Origin: Takakia lepidozioides
Lineage: Eukaryota; Streptophyta; Takakiopsida; Takakiales; Takakiaceae
Assembly: GCA_030704615.1 (NCBI GenBank)
Contig: CM060733.1
Location: forward strand, 17,546,001 to 17,610,000
Reading direction: 5' to 3'
Length of the DNA: 64,000 bases
The translations under genes and the position numbers were made by a program. Below the pieces are notes generated by a model. The model was given only the letters and a program-made list of their open reading frames with translations, had not been told where the DNA came from and ran no database searches. Below are positions 35,422-47,200 of this stretch, one piece after another (position 1 is the first letter of the stretch; each line of letters begins with the position of its first letter).

Positions 35422-36032
35422 TTAGGCTCAACAATTATCGCAGGGTCACTGGCAGTTCGAGGTGACTCTTGGTAAACATGTCGTGCACCTTAGCATCGTG
35501 CCACAACATACATAGTTGTCCACCACACAATCTAAGCACACAATCCTAGAAAGCTATACCACAATGATAATGGAAGTGAACATAATGGAACCCTCCACTC
35601 ATGAATCCACTCAATCACATAAACTAAGTCAAGCCAAGGGCACCCTTGCTAAGGGAATCCACCCTAAAAAGCACTCATCACACTCCCTCTCAATACCTAG
35701 AGCTATGGAGGTAAGAGAGGCTCATGGAGGCTCAACTACAAGAAGATGAGCCTCCTCCATCCTCACAAGGGGAAAACCTATCCCCATGTCCCAAGTGAGG
35801 CTCAACACCTCACTTGGCATGTGAGACCAATGAAGTCCCAACACACAAATATAAATATAAATATCTAAAATGTCCTAGTTAACTAGAAGTAGGTAATTCT
35901 AGATAACCATGACTAAAACCATGACAAACATAACGGACAACAGCAAGTAGATAAATAGATACTAGAACCAGTGTCTGATCCTCTCTCAATATAGTTACTT
36001 GCTTCAATGGAATATGTTGTCAACTTTTAACA
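35422..36032 (+). mobile_element. Copia 5' LTR
   Basis: The LTR ends in TTTTAACA at 36,032, immediately before the primer-binding site. Its start near 35,422 (TTAGGCTCAACAATTATCGC) is placed by comparison with the LTR fragment at 8405-8575. Length about 611 bp. The exact 5' boundary is uncertain because no clean TG start is visible. Confidence 0.8.
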
Positions 36033-36044
36033 TGGTATCAGAGC
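36033..36044 (+). promoter_or_regulatory. Primer-binding site (initiator tRNA-Met)
   Basis: TGGTATCAGAGC directly follows the LTR. This is the standard plant copia primer-binding site complementary to the 3' end of initiator tRNA-Met; it primes minus-strand DNA synthesis. Confidence 0.95.
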
Positions 36045-36189
36045 GATAACCAGGAACATGGCATACTAGTGAGCCGTGCTCCTAGTAAGGTCAGGTACTT
36101 GTTACCAGACACTCAGTGCGGTGAGCATTGCTCCCTACACTTTTTTCTGTTGAGAGAAGCAGAATGGTCTTGAAGCCGTTTCATTTCAA

Positions 36190-36780
36190 ATGGCTATCGT
36201 GGCACCTGATAACAACATGAACACCATCACGTTGGGGGAGGCCAACAAGCTCAAAGGCGGGAGCAACTACAATGTTTGGAGACAGAAGATCAAGATTCTG
36301 CTACAAAGGGAGAATATGTGGGAATTCGTTGAGACCAAGCTGACACATGTGTCCTATCCCACCACCGTAGCAAGACTGACGTATACGGAGCATCAGTTTA
36401 AGATGGTAAAACTGAAAGCACGGACCTTGTTGGTGATGTGTGTCAAAGATGATTTAGTCGATACAGCTGCTGAGCACATGGATCCAGCCGACACTTGGAA
36501 GGCCTTCAAGGACATCTTCCAAGCAGGAGACGCCTCACAAGTCCTCATACTTTCCACCAAGCTGCATGGACTTCAGATGTCTGAGGGAGCAGAAATTGAA
36601 GATTATTTGCGAGAGACTCGTGAATTGAAGAATAAGTTGAGTGCACTTAGGCAACCAGTTGAGGACAAAATGGTGGTCCAACTTGTGCTAAACGACCTGC
36701 CTCTCAGCTCCGAATGCGTGATTCAAAGTCTATTTACTCTTGATAACGATCATGGCCTTGGTGCTGAGTTCCTTCTGCAG
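36190..36780 (+). pseudogene. Copia gag, N-terminal part (truncated by inversion)
   Basis: Starts at ATG 36,190 (MAIVAPDNNMNTITLGEANK) and shows the UBN2-type gag pattern: KLKGGSNYNVWRQKIKILL, MDPADTWKAFKDIFQ, EIEDYLRETRELKNKLSAL and VVQLVLNDLPLSSECVIQSL. The frame continues beyond 36,780 without a stop but is then cargo-gene sequence, giving an accidental fusion that ends at 37,017. The rest of gag and pol lie at 9.9-14.0 kb on the opposite strand. Confidence 0.9.
36776..36780. other. Inferred inversion breakpoint 2 (TGCAG microhomology)
   Basis: To the left lies copia gag, to the right cargo exon 4, in one open frame without a splice site. See breakpoint 1 at 13,994-13,998. Confidence 0.8.
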
Positions 36781-37389
36781 ATCAAATCTCACTATGACAA
36801 GCACGTGCACCCGGAGATGCAGCAGGAGAAATTGCACCGGCTGGCCATCTCCATGGTCGACCCCCAAACCAAAATAAGATGGCTGGAGATTTGGAACTCA
36901 GATCAGACAGTGAAGGACTTGAATCAGTTCCCAAAGAGCACTATACAGCCTGGCACAAAGGTGGAAGGAATCAGTGACATAGAGTTTGACAACTGGCTTC
37001 ACAAGGCTACATTTTAGAGTCAGGTGTGTATTCAAAGAAATTTCGTTTTTGTTGACTTCATGAATGTGATGAGTATCTTATTTGCAAAACTGACAAATAT
37101 ACCATTTGCAGCTGGAGAAGCGCGCCATCATTGTGCTGGAGCATACTTTGAAGGACTTGAACATTTCTATTGTTTCCCCGCCCCAAATGACATTGGAGGC
37201 ATACATAAGGAAGTGGAGAGGTCTCACTTGGAGATACTGTTTTTTCCGAGAGTTCTCCAAGGATGGTAACATTTTGCGGTCCAACGACTTTGACAGTCAG
37301 GTTGGGGGAGAGTGGGCCATGATGCGAGTTGTGTACAGGTGCAATGTCATACTGGAAACTGTGTTGCATCTTGTGAGAAATCGTTAGGC

Positions 37390-38030
37390 TTTATTAGCAG
37401 TGTAATCACAGATCCAAAGTGAATGTCGGTGTCGACATTCACTTCTATGTCTGTATCCTTCCAAAGCTAGAGATTGCATTCACTTGGATTAGGAACTTAG
37501 GGTGTGTTTGCAATGTCCTTGAATGGAATTTTGTGAATGGCATTGACGACATTCACATCCAGAGCTATTGCGAGGTCCTGAGATTTATGTACGTTTTGTA
37601 TGTTCCATTGACTTTTTAGTGAGAGTTCCTCACTCGAGTTTTCTGAATGTCGTTGCCCACATTTACTTTCTTTGCAATGTTGTTGCATCTTATGAGAAAT
37701 CGTTAGGTTTTGTTAGTAGTGTAATCATAGATCCAAAGTGAATGGCATTATGTTCCATTGATTTTTTAGTGAGAGTTCCTCACTCGAGTTTTCTGAATGT
37801 CGTTGCCGACATTTACTATCTTTGCAATGTTGTTGCCTCTTGTGAGAAATCATTAGGTTTTGTTAGCAGTGTAATCACAGATTCCAAAGTGAATGTCGTT
37901 GCCGACATTCACTTCTATGTCTGTGTCCTTCCAAAGCGAGAGAATGCATTCACCTGGATTAGGAACTTAGGGTGTGTTTGCAGTGTCCTTGAATGAAATT
38001 TTGTGAATGTCGTTGACGACATTCACATTC
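37390..38030. repeat. Palindrome array in cargo intron 5
   Basis: 24-bp palindromes, core GAATGTCGTTGCCGACATTC or with GGTGTC, TTGACG centres, lie at 37,418-37,441, 37,533-37,556, 37,889-37,912 and 38,003-38,026, with weaker ones near 37,645 and 37,795. The block 37,380-37,560 is duplicated at 37,850-38,030, and 37,600-37,700 at 37,745-37,850, so the intron grew by tandem duplication. Confidence 0.85.
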
Positions 38031-39364
38031 AGAGCTGTTGCGAGCTACTGAGAGCTCCTTAGAGCTGTTCTGAGCTCCATTTCCTTCCTCGTTTTTTTCA
38101 TTCTGTGCTACTGGCATCTTACTCACATCGCGCTTTGGTGGGTTGGGTTTTGTCTCGTGTTTCACAGGTACACGAAATATGTGCTTATGGATGGAAATCA
38201 CCTGAGCGGTATTCCGGACTATCTTGACATGTGGTCGGACCCTGCAAACAATCCAACCATGTACACTGCAGGGATATTGAAGGATTGGAGTCCTTCTCAC
38301 TTCAGAGACTGTGGCTGGTACCTAGACTGCCCACCTGAGCACACGACCTTTCAAGAGCAGCACATGAAATATTTGATCAATAATGCTGAGATGTTGGCGC
38401 CTCTGAATGACGAGGAGTACCAAAGAAACACAGCAACATTGGCTATCAAGGAGCCTGATGCTCAGGAAACGACGCAGAAGCGCAAGAAGGCGGGGCGCAA
38501 ACCAAAAGACAAGGCTCCTGATGTCATAGCCATCTCACCAGCAAAGCCATTGGACAAAGACAAGTCCAAGGACAAGGAGAAGGAAAAGGACAAGGGGAAG
38601 GAGAAAGAAAATGAGATGGAGAAGGAAAATGAGAGTGAGAAGGACTTCATTGCTGGAAGGTATACCCGCACAATTCAGTGCGTGTTCGATGCCAAGCCAC
38701 ACCCTTCCCGTGCTGATTCGGCAGGAGAGATTAAGATTGTCAATGAGGGTTGGCTGTCGATGATGCAGAGTCGAAAGAGAGGATACATTGGGGTGCCTTC
38801 GCCTACCTGGAACAACATAATCTCATTCCTTAATCTGGTGAGAATTCAATTTTCGTTCTTTTTTATCTGTAAGTGTCATTGGCAATATTTAAGTTTGGTT
38901 CTTTAAAAACATTCTTGTCTTCGTTCTAAAATTGAACATGTCTGTTGCAGGTGAGCACTGGTCCCACCTTCGTGTGCGGTGTGCAGAAAACATTTGCGGC
39001 TGACATGGTCATTCTCGACATCCCGGACGGCCAGGCTGTGCCAGAAGTTCTTCCGAAGGGCAAGACGCCAAGCTGGAACAAATTCGATGACAACTACTGG
39101 AGTTGGGTGTTCGGGTTCTGTAATAATTTCCTCTCTGATGGAGGGACACTTCTGCTTTTTCAGTCATGTGACAAAGATAGTCGTCGGGCATTGGCATCAT
39201 ACCTGAAGTCCTTTGGGTTTGAAGTTTTGCGCACATGGAATTGTGTTAACAGCCTCTACCTTGTAAAATGGGGTTTTCCTGGTGACCTAGTATGTCATCT
39301 CCCTTCTGCTTGTAGTTTCATGCTGCGTTTCAATGTTCTCTGCAGCTCCACTCTAGAAGAATAT

Positions 39365-39390
39365 GTAATGATCGACACCGATCATCACAT
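39365..39390. repeat. Single palindrome in cargo intron 7
   Basis: TGATCGACACCGATCA with flanking AATG/CATCAC symmetry, in the 204-bp intron between exons 7 and 8. It is the same type as the intron 1 and intron 5 palindromes. Confidence 0.6.
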
Positions 39391-40499
39391 ATTCGTGACA
39401 AAACAGATTGTTGTATGCATGAGTTTTGAATAGCCAATGTACAAACTTCCACTATAGTTTGTGTTTACCAGCCTAACATGCAGTCTTTGGCAGACGAGGA
39501 TGTTCAAGGCGATCTGCCTGCGGAGGATTCGCACCTCAAAGACACCATCCTCCGTCCACAACTTTGAGATTTTTTACCAGGGTTGTTTCGTCAACCCCCC
39601 GTATGAGCCGCATGTCGATGACATTTTGTACAACTTCATGCAGTCCAGTCAGACTCTCAAGAGACCAGATGACACTCCCTGAAGAGGTGCAAAGGAAAAA
39701 ACCCCAGCGTTCATGTAGACACAGCTAGAGTCATGCAGCCACCATTCTGCACGATCTTTCTGTGTCCACGGGTTCCTTTTCTCCCTTCCGAATTGATTTT
39801 CTTTCACCAGTTTTATCTTCTTAAATCCCCCCCTACCAACCTGTTCATGTCCTCCTGTCTGGTGCAGGAGCAACTTACCATGCATGCAAGGCAGGCGGAA
39901 GAAGCCTTTTTGGCATGGAGGGTGATTCTGACCTTCACAAGACAGTGCTCCTCCCCCTTTTGTCTGGCTCCACTTCAGGCACACAGACTGATAGGATTCA
40001 AATCCGAAATGATGACGATCCCGAGGATAAGTAGGTCGACAACAACTTTTCATGTGAGTAAGTCCTAAACCCACTTTGGGAGCCATACTCAATTTCTCGG
40101 ACATCAAATTTACAGTAATAACTTTTTTCTGACTGTGTCTTTCAGGAAAAGCAGCGATGGATCTTCAGGAGATACCCTCATTTGTGGCGAGTCTGTTTTC
40201 GACAGCCCCCTTTCCAATTTTCTGCTTCCTGTGTATGCCAAAGCAATGGCACTTCATGCGGCCGAGTCTCTATCCCCTGACTTTTTATTGCCCGGCCGTA
40301 GGTGTAGCCTCCGTAGATCCGGAGTTCTTAAATACTTAGACTTAGATGCAGAGGACGCGGGGATACATTGTACTAACTCTGAGTCAGACTGAACTTTGTT
40401 CTTTTAATGTTCTGTTTCATCCTCTTTGGAAAACATTGAATCCCCTTACTCCACCGTAGTTGTTCCGGCAGAAAATAAAAATAAAAATCAAATAATCCA

Positions 40500-40890
40500 C
40501 CTTCATTAAAATGGCAATATGTATGAATCCATCCCACAAACCCCACTCACTCTTCTCATATCCATTGTGCATTCATCTACTGTGTATTCATGCGTGCTCC
40601 ATTCATGAATGTTTTCCTTTATTCAACATCCATTGTACATTCATCCACTGTACTCTGTAATCCACCCCACAAACCTACCACACTCATGTCATATACATTG
40701 TGCATTCATCTACAGTGTATTCATGCATCCTCCCAGTCATGAATGTTTTCCATTATTCAACATCCATTATATATTCATCCATTTGACTCTTACCCATCCC
40801 ACATTCATCCATCTACTTTCATTTTTTGCACTCATCCATCTGTTTATCATCCAACTGTACATTCATCCATCCTTCATTCATCTGTTGCTT
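40500..40890. repeat. Degenerate CATTCATCCA tract
   Basis: Many loosely repeated 8-10-mers such as ATTCATCCATC and CATTGTGCATTCATC; similar units follow the lone terminus at 3.83-3.88 kb, so the tract belongs to the B side of this family. Confidence 0.7.
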
Positions 40891-41121
40891 TCAGGTGGGA
40901 ATGACCACGTCCTTTTATTATGTCGTCCAGCTTGTTTCCGCGGTAAAGGGTGCTCTTCCGCGGGACTACACTCTACTTCTTCCTTGGCGCGTGGTGACGC
41001 GGCCTTCAAGCGCGATGACGTGGAGTGAGCCCCGTGATGTGGTGTTGGCGCAAGGTGACGTGGCATGAGCGCAATTGCACTCACGTGCTCACGCGACCAG
41101 GCTCACGCCGAGGCATCCCTG
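40891..41121. mobile_element. Terminus B of the 11.6-kb element (tip right)
   Basis: TTTCCGCGGTAAAGGG and TTCCGCGGGAC are followed by clustered TGACGTGG, GTGAGC and GCTCACGC motifs, and the tip GGCTCACGCCGAGGCATCCC ends at 41,121. It matches terminus B of the 932-bp element. Confidence 0.88.
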
Positions 41122-41130
41122 AGGAGCTTG
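41122..41130. repeat. Target-site duplication of the 11.6-kb element, copy 2 (AGGAGCTTG)
   Basis: Nine bases directly outside terminus B; exact reverse complement of 21,264-21,272. Confidence 0.85.
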
Positions 41131-41249
41131 GGATCATGTTTCAGTATAAAGTAAAATCTGGATGTTTGAGTGATACAGGATCGCAGGGTCGAATCATGCA
41201 CAATTGTTTGAATCAGGCCCATCCATTGTGACCACTTCTTTTGAAAGAA

Positions 41250-44215
41250 GACCAGGAGATGGGGGCAACACGAACTTTTCTGGCACGAGTGGGGGTGTGA
41301 GGAAGGTATGTAAGGGCGGACAACTGAATGAGGCATTGCACATTTTGAGCCAACAAGGCATTTTGGCAGAGTCCAATGCTTACATCAGTCTCTTGCAGGA
41401 GTGCATCAGAGATGAAAGGTCTAACAGAGGGAAAGCAGGTGCATGCCAACATTGTCTGAAGTGGCTTCCAGCCAAACATCTTTCTGCTGAACACCCTTGT
41501 CAACATGTATGCAAAGTGCGGGAGCATGAGGGATGCACGCCATGTATTTGACAAAATGGCTGAACGAGATATGTTTACTTGGAATATAACGATAGCAGGA
41601 TATGCCAAGCACAGGTGCAGTAGGGAGGCTTTTGAGATCTTTGAGCAAATGCAACGGGAAGGGGTGATGCCAGACAAGGTCACATTCATTTGTGTTGTCA
41701 ACGCATGTGCCAACCTAACAGCCCTGGATAAGGCCAAAAATGTCCATGCTCACATCATCAAAGCTCAAATTGACATGCCAGATTTTATTCTGCAAGTGTT
41801 CAATAATATGGTTCAACGAAATGTAGTCTCATGGAATTCAATGATCACAGGGTATGCTCAGCATGGGTGTGGTAGAGAGGCTTTGGAGATCTATGAGGAA
41901 ATGATACAGGAATGGGTGATGCGGACAGGGTCACATTTATTTGCATTCTCAATGCATGTGCCAGCCTGGCAGCCCTGGAAAAGGGGGAAATGGTCCATGC
42001 TGACATCATCAAAGCTGGGATTGGACCAAATATCATTCTGGAGACTGCCTTGGTGAACATGTATGCCAAATGTGGGAGCTTGAAGACTGCACGGAAAATG
42101 TTTGACAAAATGGCTCAAAGAGATGTGGTCTCATGGAATGCCATCGTCTCAGGATATGCCCAGCATGGGTCTGGTAAGGCTGCTTTGGAGATGTATGAGC
42201 AAATGAGATAGGAAGGGGTGAAGCCTGACAGAGTCACATACATTTGTGCTCTCAATGCATGTGCCAGTTTGGCAGCCTTGGAAAATGGCAAAGAGGTTCA
42301 TGCTGGTGTTGATAAGACCAAAATTCTTCCATATATTATTCTGGAGAGCGCCCTTGTTGACATGTATGCCAAATGTGGGAGTATGAATGATGCACGCCAA
42401 ATATTTAACAATATGGCTCAGCGAAATGTGGTGTTAGGGAGTGCAATGATAGCAGGATATGCTCAACATGGATATGGTAGGGAGGCATTTGAGGTCTATG
42501 AGCAAATGATATGGGAAGGGGTGATGCCTGATAGGGTCATATTCACTTGCATTCTCAATGCTTGTGCCAGTCTGGGAGACCTGGAAAAGGGCAAAGAGGT
42601 GCATGTTGACATCATGAAAGCTGGAATTGGGCTAGATTCCATTCTAGAGATTGCCCTGGTTAATATGTATGCCAAATGTGGGAGTATAAAGGATGCACGT
42701 CTAGTGTTTGACAGTATGGCGCAAAGAGATGTGGTGTCATGGAACGCCATGACCTCAGGATTTGCACAGCATGGGTGTAGTAGTGAGGCCTTGGAGATCT
42801 ATGAGCAAATGATGCAAGAAGGAGTGAGTTGCATTCTCAATGCATGTGCCAGCCTTGAAGCCTTGGAAAAGGGAAGAGAGGTCCATGCTGACATCAGCAA
42901 GGTGGGCATTGTGGCAGATACCATCCTGGAGAATGCCTTTGTTGACATGTATGCGAAGTCTGGGAGCATAGCGGATGCACGTCAAGTGTTTGATAGTATG
43001 GCTGAACAAAATGTGGCGTTGTATAGTGCGATGATAGCCGGATATGCTCAGCATGGATGTGGTAGGGATGCGCATGATTAGTTCAGCAAGGGCAATTCCA
43101 AAAGGCAACTGACCTCTGGTAGCGAATGCAACGAGAAGGCTTGAAGCCAAATGAGATCACCTATTTGAGCATCCTCAATTCATGTGCCAGCCCACTAGCC
43201 CTGGAACAGGGCAAGTGGCTTCATGCGGACATAGTTGAGGCTGGACTTGAGTCGGTTGGCTAGGTGGCCAATGCCCTTGTCACCATATATTGCAAGTGCA
43301 GGGGTTTTCTGAATGCATGCCAAGTGTTTGACAAAATGCCCGAACGAGATGTGTTCTCATGGAGTGTGATCATTTCAGGGTCATCTCAGCAAGGACGTGG
43401 TGCGTAAGCATTTGATTCTATTGGCAAATGCAACGAGAAGGTGTAAGCCTGACCAGATCACTTTCATTAGTATCCTTAGCGCATGCTCCATGTTAGCAGT
43501 CTTGCATGAAGGGAGGAAGGTCCGTGACCACGTGGTGATCAATTCTGGATTTGAGTCAGATGTCTCAGTGGGTACCGCTCTTATTGCCATGTATGTCAAG
43601 TGCGGGAGTCTGGGGGATGCAAGACAAGTGTTTGACAAAATTATTGGAACGAACATAGTGTCATGGAATGCTATGATTGTAGGATATGCCCAACATGGTT
43701 TCGGTACTGAGGCCCTAAAAATCTTTGAAGGGATGCAACAGGAAGGGGTGAAACCGACCAACGTCACTTTTATTGGAATCCTCTCTGCATGCAGTCATGC
43801 GGGCCTACTAGATGAGGGCTGTCATTTCCCTTCTATGAATTAAGTTCATGGTATCACACCAACAGAGTTAACTATGGCTGCATGGTTGACCTTCTTGGCC
43901 GTGCAGGGCCTTTGGATGAAACAGAGGACTTTATCAGCAACATGCCAATCAACCCTAGTGCTTCAGTGTGGGGGGCTTGCTTGGCACCTGCAGAATCCAT
44001 GGCCATGTGGCGCTAGCAGAACAAGTTGCACGTCACATGTTCAAGTTAGAACCGGACAATGCTGCACTGTATGTGCTGCTTTCAAATGTCTATTCTATGG
44101 CTGGAAGATGGGGTGATGTAGCCAAGGTGAGAAGCAATGGAGGAGAGTGGTGTGAGAAAGAAACCGGGGAAAAGCTGGATTGAGGTCAATCATAGGATAC
44201 ACACATTTGTTTCAA
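41250..44215 (+). pseudogene. PLS-type PPR gene, no DYW domain, decayed
   Basis: Begins with a leader like the other PPR copies (VRKVCKGGQLNEALHIL) and runs through about ten PPR units with MYAKCGS, VVSWNAM, GYAQHGCGREA and GVMPDRVTF motifs. It ends with E/E+-like sequence (GTCRIHGHVALAEQVARH, LEPDNAALYVLLSNVYSMAG) and stops where a DYW domain would begin. Breaks include a frameshift near 41,420, lost repeat sequence near 41,790, a TAG in EQMR*EGVKPD at 42,209 (CAG in other copies), TAG codons at 43,078 and 43,263, and frameshifts near 43,400 and 43,840. It lies 130 bp outside terminus B. Confidence 0.88.
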
Positions 44216-47200
44216 GGGCAGAGCTGTTTTAGATACCCATCCTTATAGTACGTGGGTGTACGATTGTCAACCCCCATTGCTCAATGTGGGAGGGAGAGAT
44301 GGTAATGGACTCAACTTTGACTTGCTGCATTGGCTCAACTGGCACATTAAATCTATTTTTTTGGCGGGATCATGCACCCATAAAAAGGATTTCAAGTGAA
44401 TTATTTGACCAAAAGGTAGCATGTCTGGTTTTCCTCGTTTCCACTGAGATATTATGCTTGTGTTCATGATATGCATACAATGTCGTTGTCACTACCTAAG
44501 AGAGCCACTTATGGAATTCCATCCTCATAAGGATGTGAAGATGCCTAAGAACAATATACGTGGGGCTGCTCATGGCTTCGACTAACATGCAACAGTCTCA
44601 TGGACTGCTGCTCTAGGGCCTGCGATTGTCATTTGATAAAATCATGGAATGGATGCATGCATGATTGCTTTTTACATGCAAGTTGGAGAGCCACTACAAC
44701 TTTGGGATGAATGAACCGTACATAATGTATATTGGGAATAAATGAAGATTAGAAGTTATCATATTATGAATGAAAATACACATAGAAAGTATGAGTGCAT
44801 ATGTGCATATAGTGCCTGTACACTCATGTTGACTTGTGAATGTCGTGTGCAGACTGTGCTCTTCATTTCCAAGATGAGTTGTCTGATAGAATTGAAATAT
44901 TGTTCTTTGCATCCTATGTTGCATTTGCTGTTTGTTTTATAGGTTCATTGAAAGGACTTGCTGGAAATGATAAGTGTCATGTAGAGCAATGCCCAGCCTG
45001 GAATTGGTTTTTGATACGCCCAATACATGGGCAACGTACTATTTGCAGTAAGAATGAAGTAGTCGAAATCCAAGGTTCTGTTATCTTCATAGCCATGAAA
45101 TTAGACAGCCTGAATCTTGTCCCCTATCACTTGGCAGCTCTGTATTACATTGCTGTCAAGCATGTTCAATAACTGGGGATGAGTATATGTAGATGAGAGC
45201 TAAAGTACTCTGTAAATTCATTTCTCTCTTCAAAATCCACCTTGCTTGTTTCTGCTGTCGCATATCACGGGATGTTCCATCGTACCAAAGACTATGGTTT
45301 GTGGGTGAGGCAATGGATGCTGGATTAGCTGTGGAAATGTTGTTGGACAAAAATTTATTGAACAGATAGGCCAAGAGAAGTATTCGTGTGCACTATGTAG
45401 ATATCCCCTTTAGAAGTCTCAGACACTTTCATTGCAGCCGGAGAAGCACGGAAGGGGTGATGATCCACAAACAGAGGAAGAGTATTGGGGCCATCCAAGC
45501 AGCAAACGTCACAACTCTCACCAGGCCGAGATCCCCTCCACAAAATTCCTATGCAGAATTCACGATTCATGTCTCACATGAGATAGTTGCAGGAAACGTG
45601 GGGAATATGTGGCCAGATTCCAGGGAGAATGCACTAGCAAACATTGGTGGGAATGGGTCATGGATGACCACCATGCTAATAGCCAATGTCTTCAAGCAGT
45701 TTCAGGAAGCTCCCCTACAGGTAAATCTCATCCCATTTTGGAACCCCAAATGAGTACCAAACCTACAACCAACATACATGTGACTGAAACCATCTGGCCC
45801 TACCTTGGGCTGGTTTGTTACTGGGGTTGAAGGGTCCAAGCATTGCCTGGATGAAAAAGATCGTGCTTTGACCTCTTGTTGCCACTCATGTTTTGGGCAT
45901 GAGGCAAGTCACCATGCACTATCACTGTTGGTTCCAAACACCACCAACGATGGCTCAAAGAGTTCAAAATGAGTTGGTATCTATAACATGGATTTATAGT
46001 AGTTGGCAAGGAAATTGTTGTGATATGTAAATCAGTTACCTGCGTTGGTCTGTAAGGCTTACTAGTCCCTTGGTCCCTGGTGACCATGGGGCTCGACCTG
46101 GAATTACATCAACAATGCCATCACCAAATTTTCTTGCAATGACCTCCATGGGCTGGCTGCCAGAGAGCATACACCTTTGGAGGATTGTGAGAGACAGTGG
46201 ATGACCATAGGTGCCTAATCAATGAGATGGAGTTCAGAGGAACACATTATGGAAATGGTGCATATGGAGACACAAATCAATTGTACATTTAATTAAGAAT
46301 GGGAGTGCACATAGTTTGTATGAACAGATCATTTGTTGTCTCTGGGGTTGTCTTTCTTTTGCCAATGATTCACAGGAAGCTGAAGCAAGTGGCTAATACC
46401 TTCTGCAGCCAATTTTTCAGCTTCACATGTTTGAATCATCTTCTATAACAGAGTTTTCAGCTTTGACGCACCAAGTTCATGGACCCTTGCCCTTGTGTAG
46501 GCCTCGCATATGAGGGACTCGTATTCATCAATATCATATGTCTCGCAGTATTCCCTCCGGTTCTTTATCATTTTGCTCTCCTACATCGTGATTGTTGCGT
46601 CTGCCAACACTTGTAGTAGCGTAAAAACCTACACAGCCAATGCCTAGCATAAATCCTCAGCAAGGTATAAATGATGCGAACTGTAATTGCATGCATAGCT
46701 GCAACTGAACCCAACCCTAAACCTCTGACAATGGTGTGCATGTCATTTATCCTAAACCCTAAACCCCAAAACATCATGAATGGACTGCAGATAATATGAA
46801 ATATGTCAATATGGAGAGTGACCATGGACTAGAGTAGTGATCTAAGTTGTTTTGGAAGGAAAACAAAACGATAGAACATATGTGCACGTCCCTGGAGTGA
46901 GCCATTGATTATGGAAAGTGAAGCCTGAGATCATCTTCAATTCTTGTAATACAACATCAAAAATTGCAAAGTCAGCAGCTTTATGCCTTACCAATCTCCC
47001 TAGGTCCTGAAAGTATCAGCAAAGTAACAAACTCTTCACCTCAGCTACATGTAAAAGCTTGCATGAAGTGCCCAAAACTAGCAAAACAGACCCACTTTTG
47101 CACTTTGCTAACTACTGTAGTGAGAAAATGAGACCTAAGTCACAATATGCAGATTTGTGAACCTAATATGCATTCAATATATGTGAAAGAACCAACAAAG

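Larger units (their letters stand above)
36781..40392 (+). pseudogene. Transposon cargo gene, exons 4-10 (methyltransferase-like C-terminal half)
   Basis: Exons: rest of 4 (36,781-37,023), 5 (37,112-37,338), 6 (38,168-38,837), 7 (38,951-39,289), 8 (39,494-39,686), 9 (39,868-40,030), 10 (40,146-40,392, stop TGA). All junctions are GT-AG and in phase. Exon 6 encodes a charged Lys/Glu linker (about 38,540-38,645). Exons 6-8 carry a Rossmann-like region: FAADMVILDIPDG (motif IV-like), then NNFLSDGGTLLLFQSC, SYLKSFGFEVLRTWN and SLYLVKWGF, as in DNA/RNA methyltransferases; the D-I-P-D motif is not canonical. In-frame TAG at 37,015 and TGA at 39,680 sit where CAG and CGA would keep the frame. With exons 1-4 the protein is about 1,100 residues. 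Methyltransferase function is inference. Confidence 0.75.
36776..41121 (+). mobile_element. 11.6-kb Mutator-like element, non-inverted portion
   Basis: Contains cargo exons 4-10, a tract of degenerate CATTCATCCA repeats and terminus B; pairs with 13,998-21,263. Confidence 0.82.

Noticed and set aside
36190-37017. A genuine gag-cargo fusion protein of 275 codons
   Set aside because: The join falls at the inferred inversion breakpoint, without a splice site, and the cargo part continues from exons now on the opposite strand.
44816-45172. 110-codon ORF with hydrophobic segments
   Set aside because: No splice context, no repeats, no recognisable family; probably chance.
46710-46775. Interstitial telomere repeat (CCCTAAA)
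   Set aside because: Only three or four imperfect units; could be chance.
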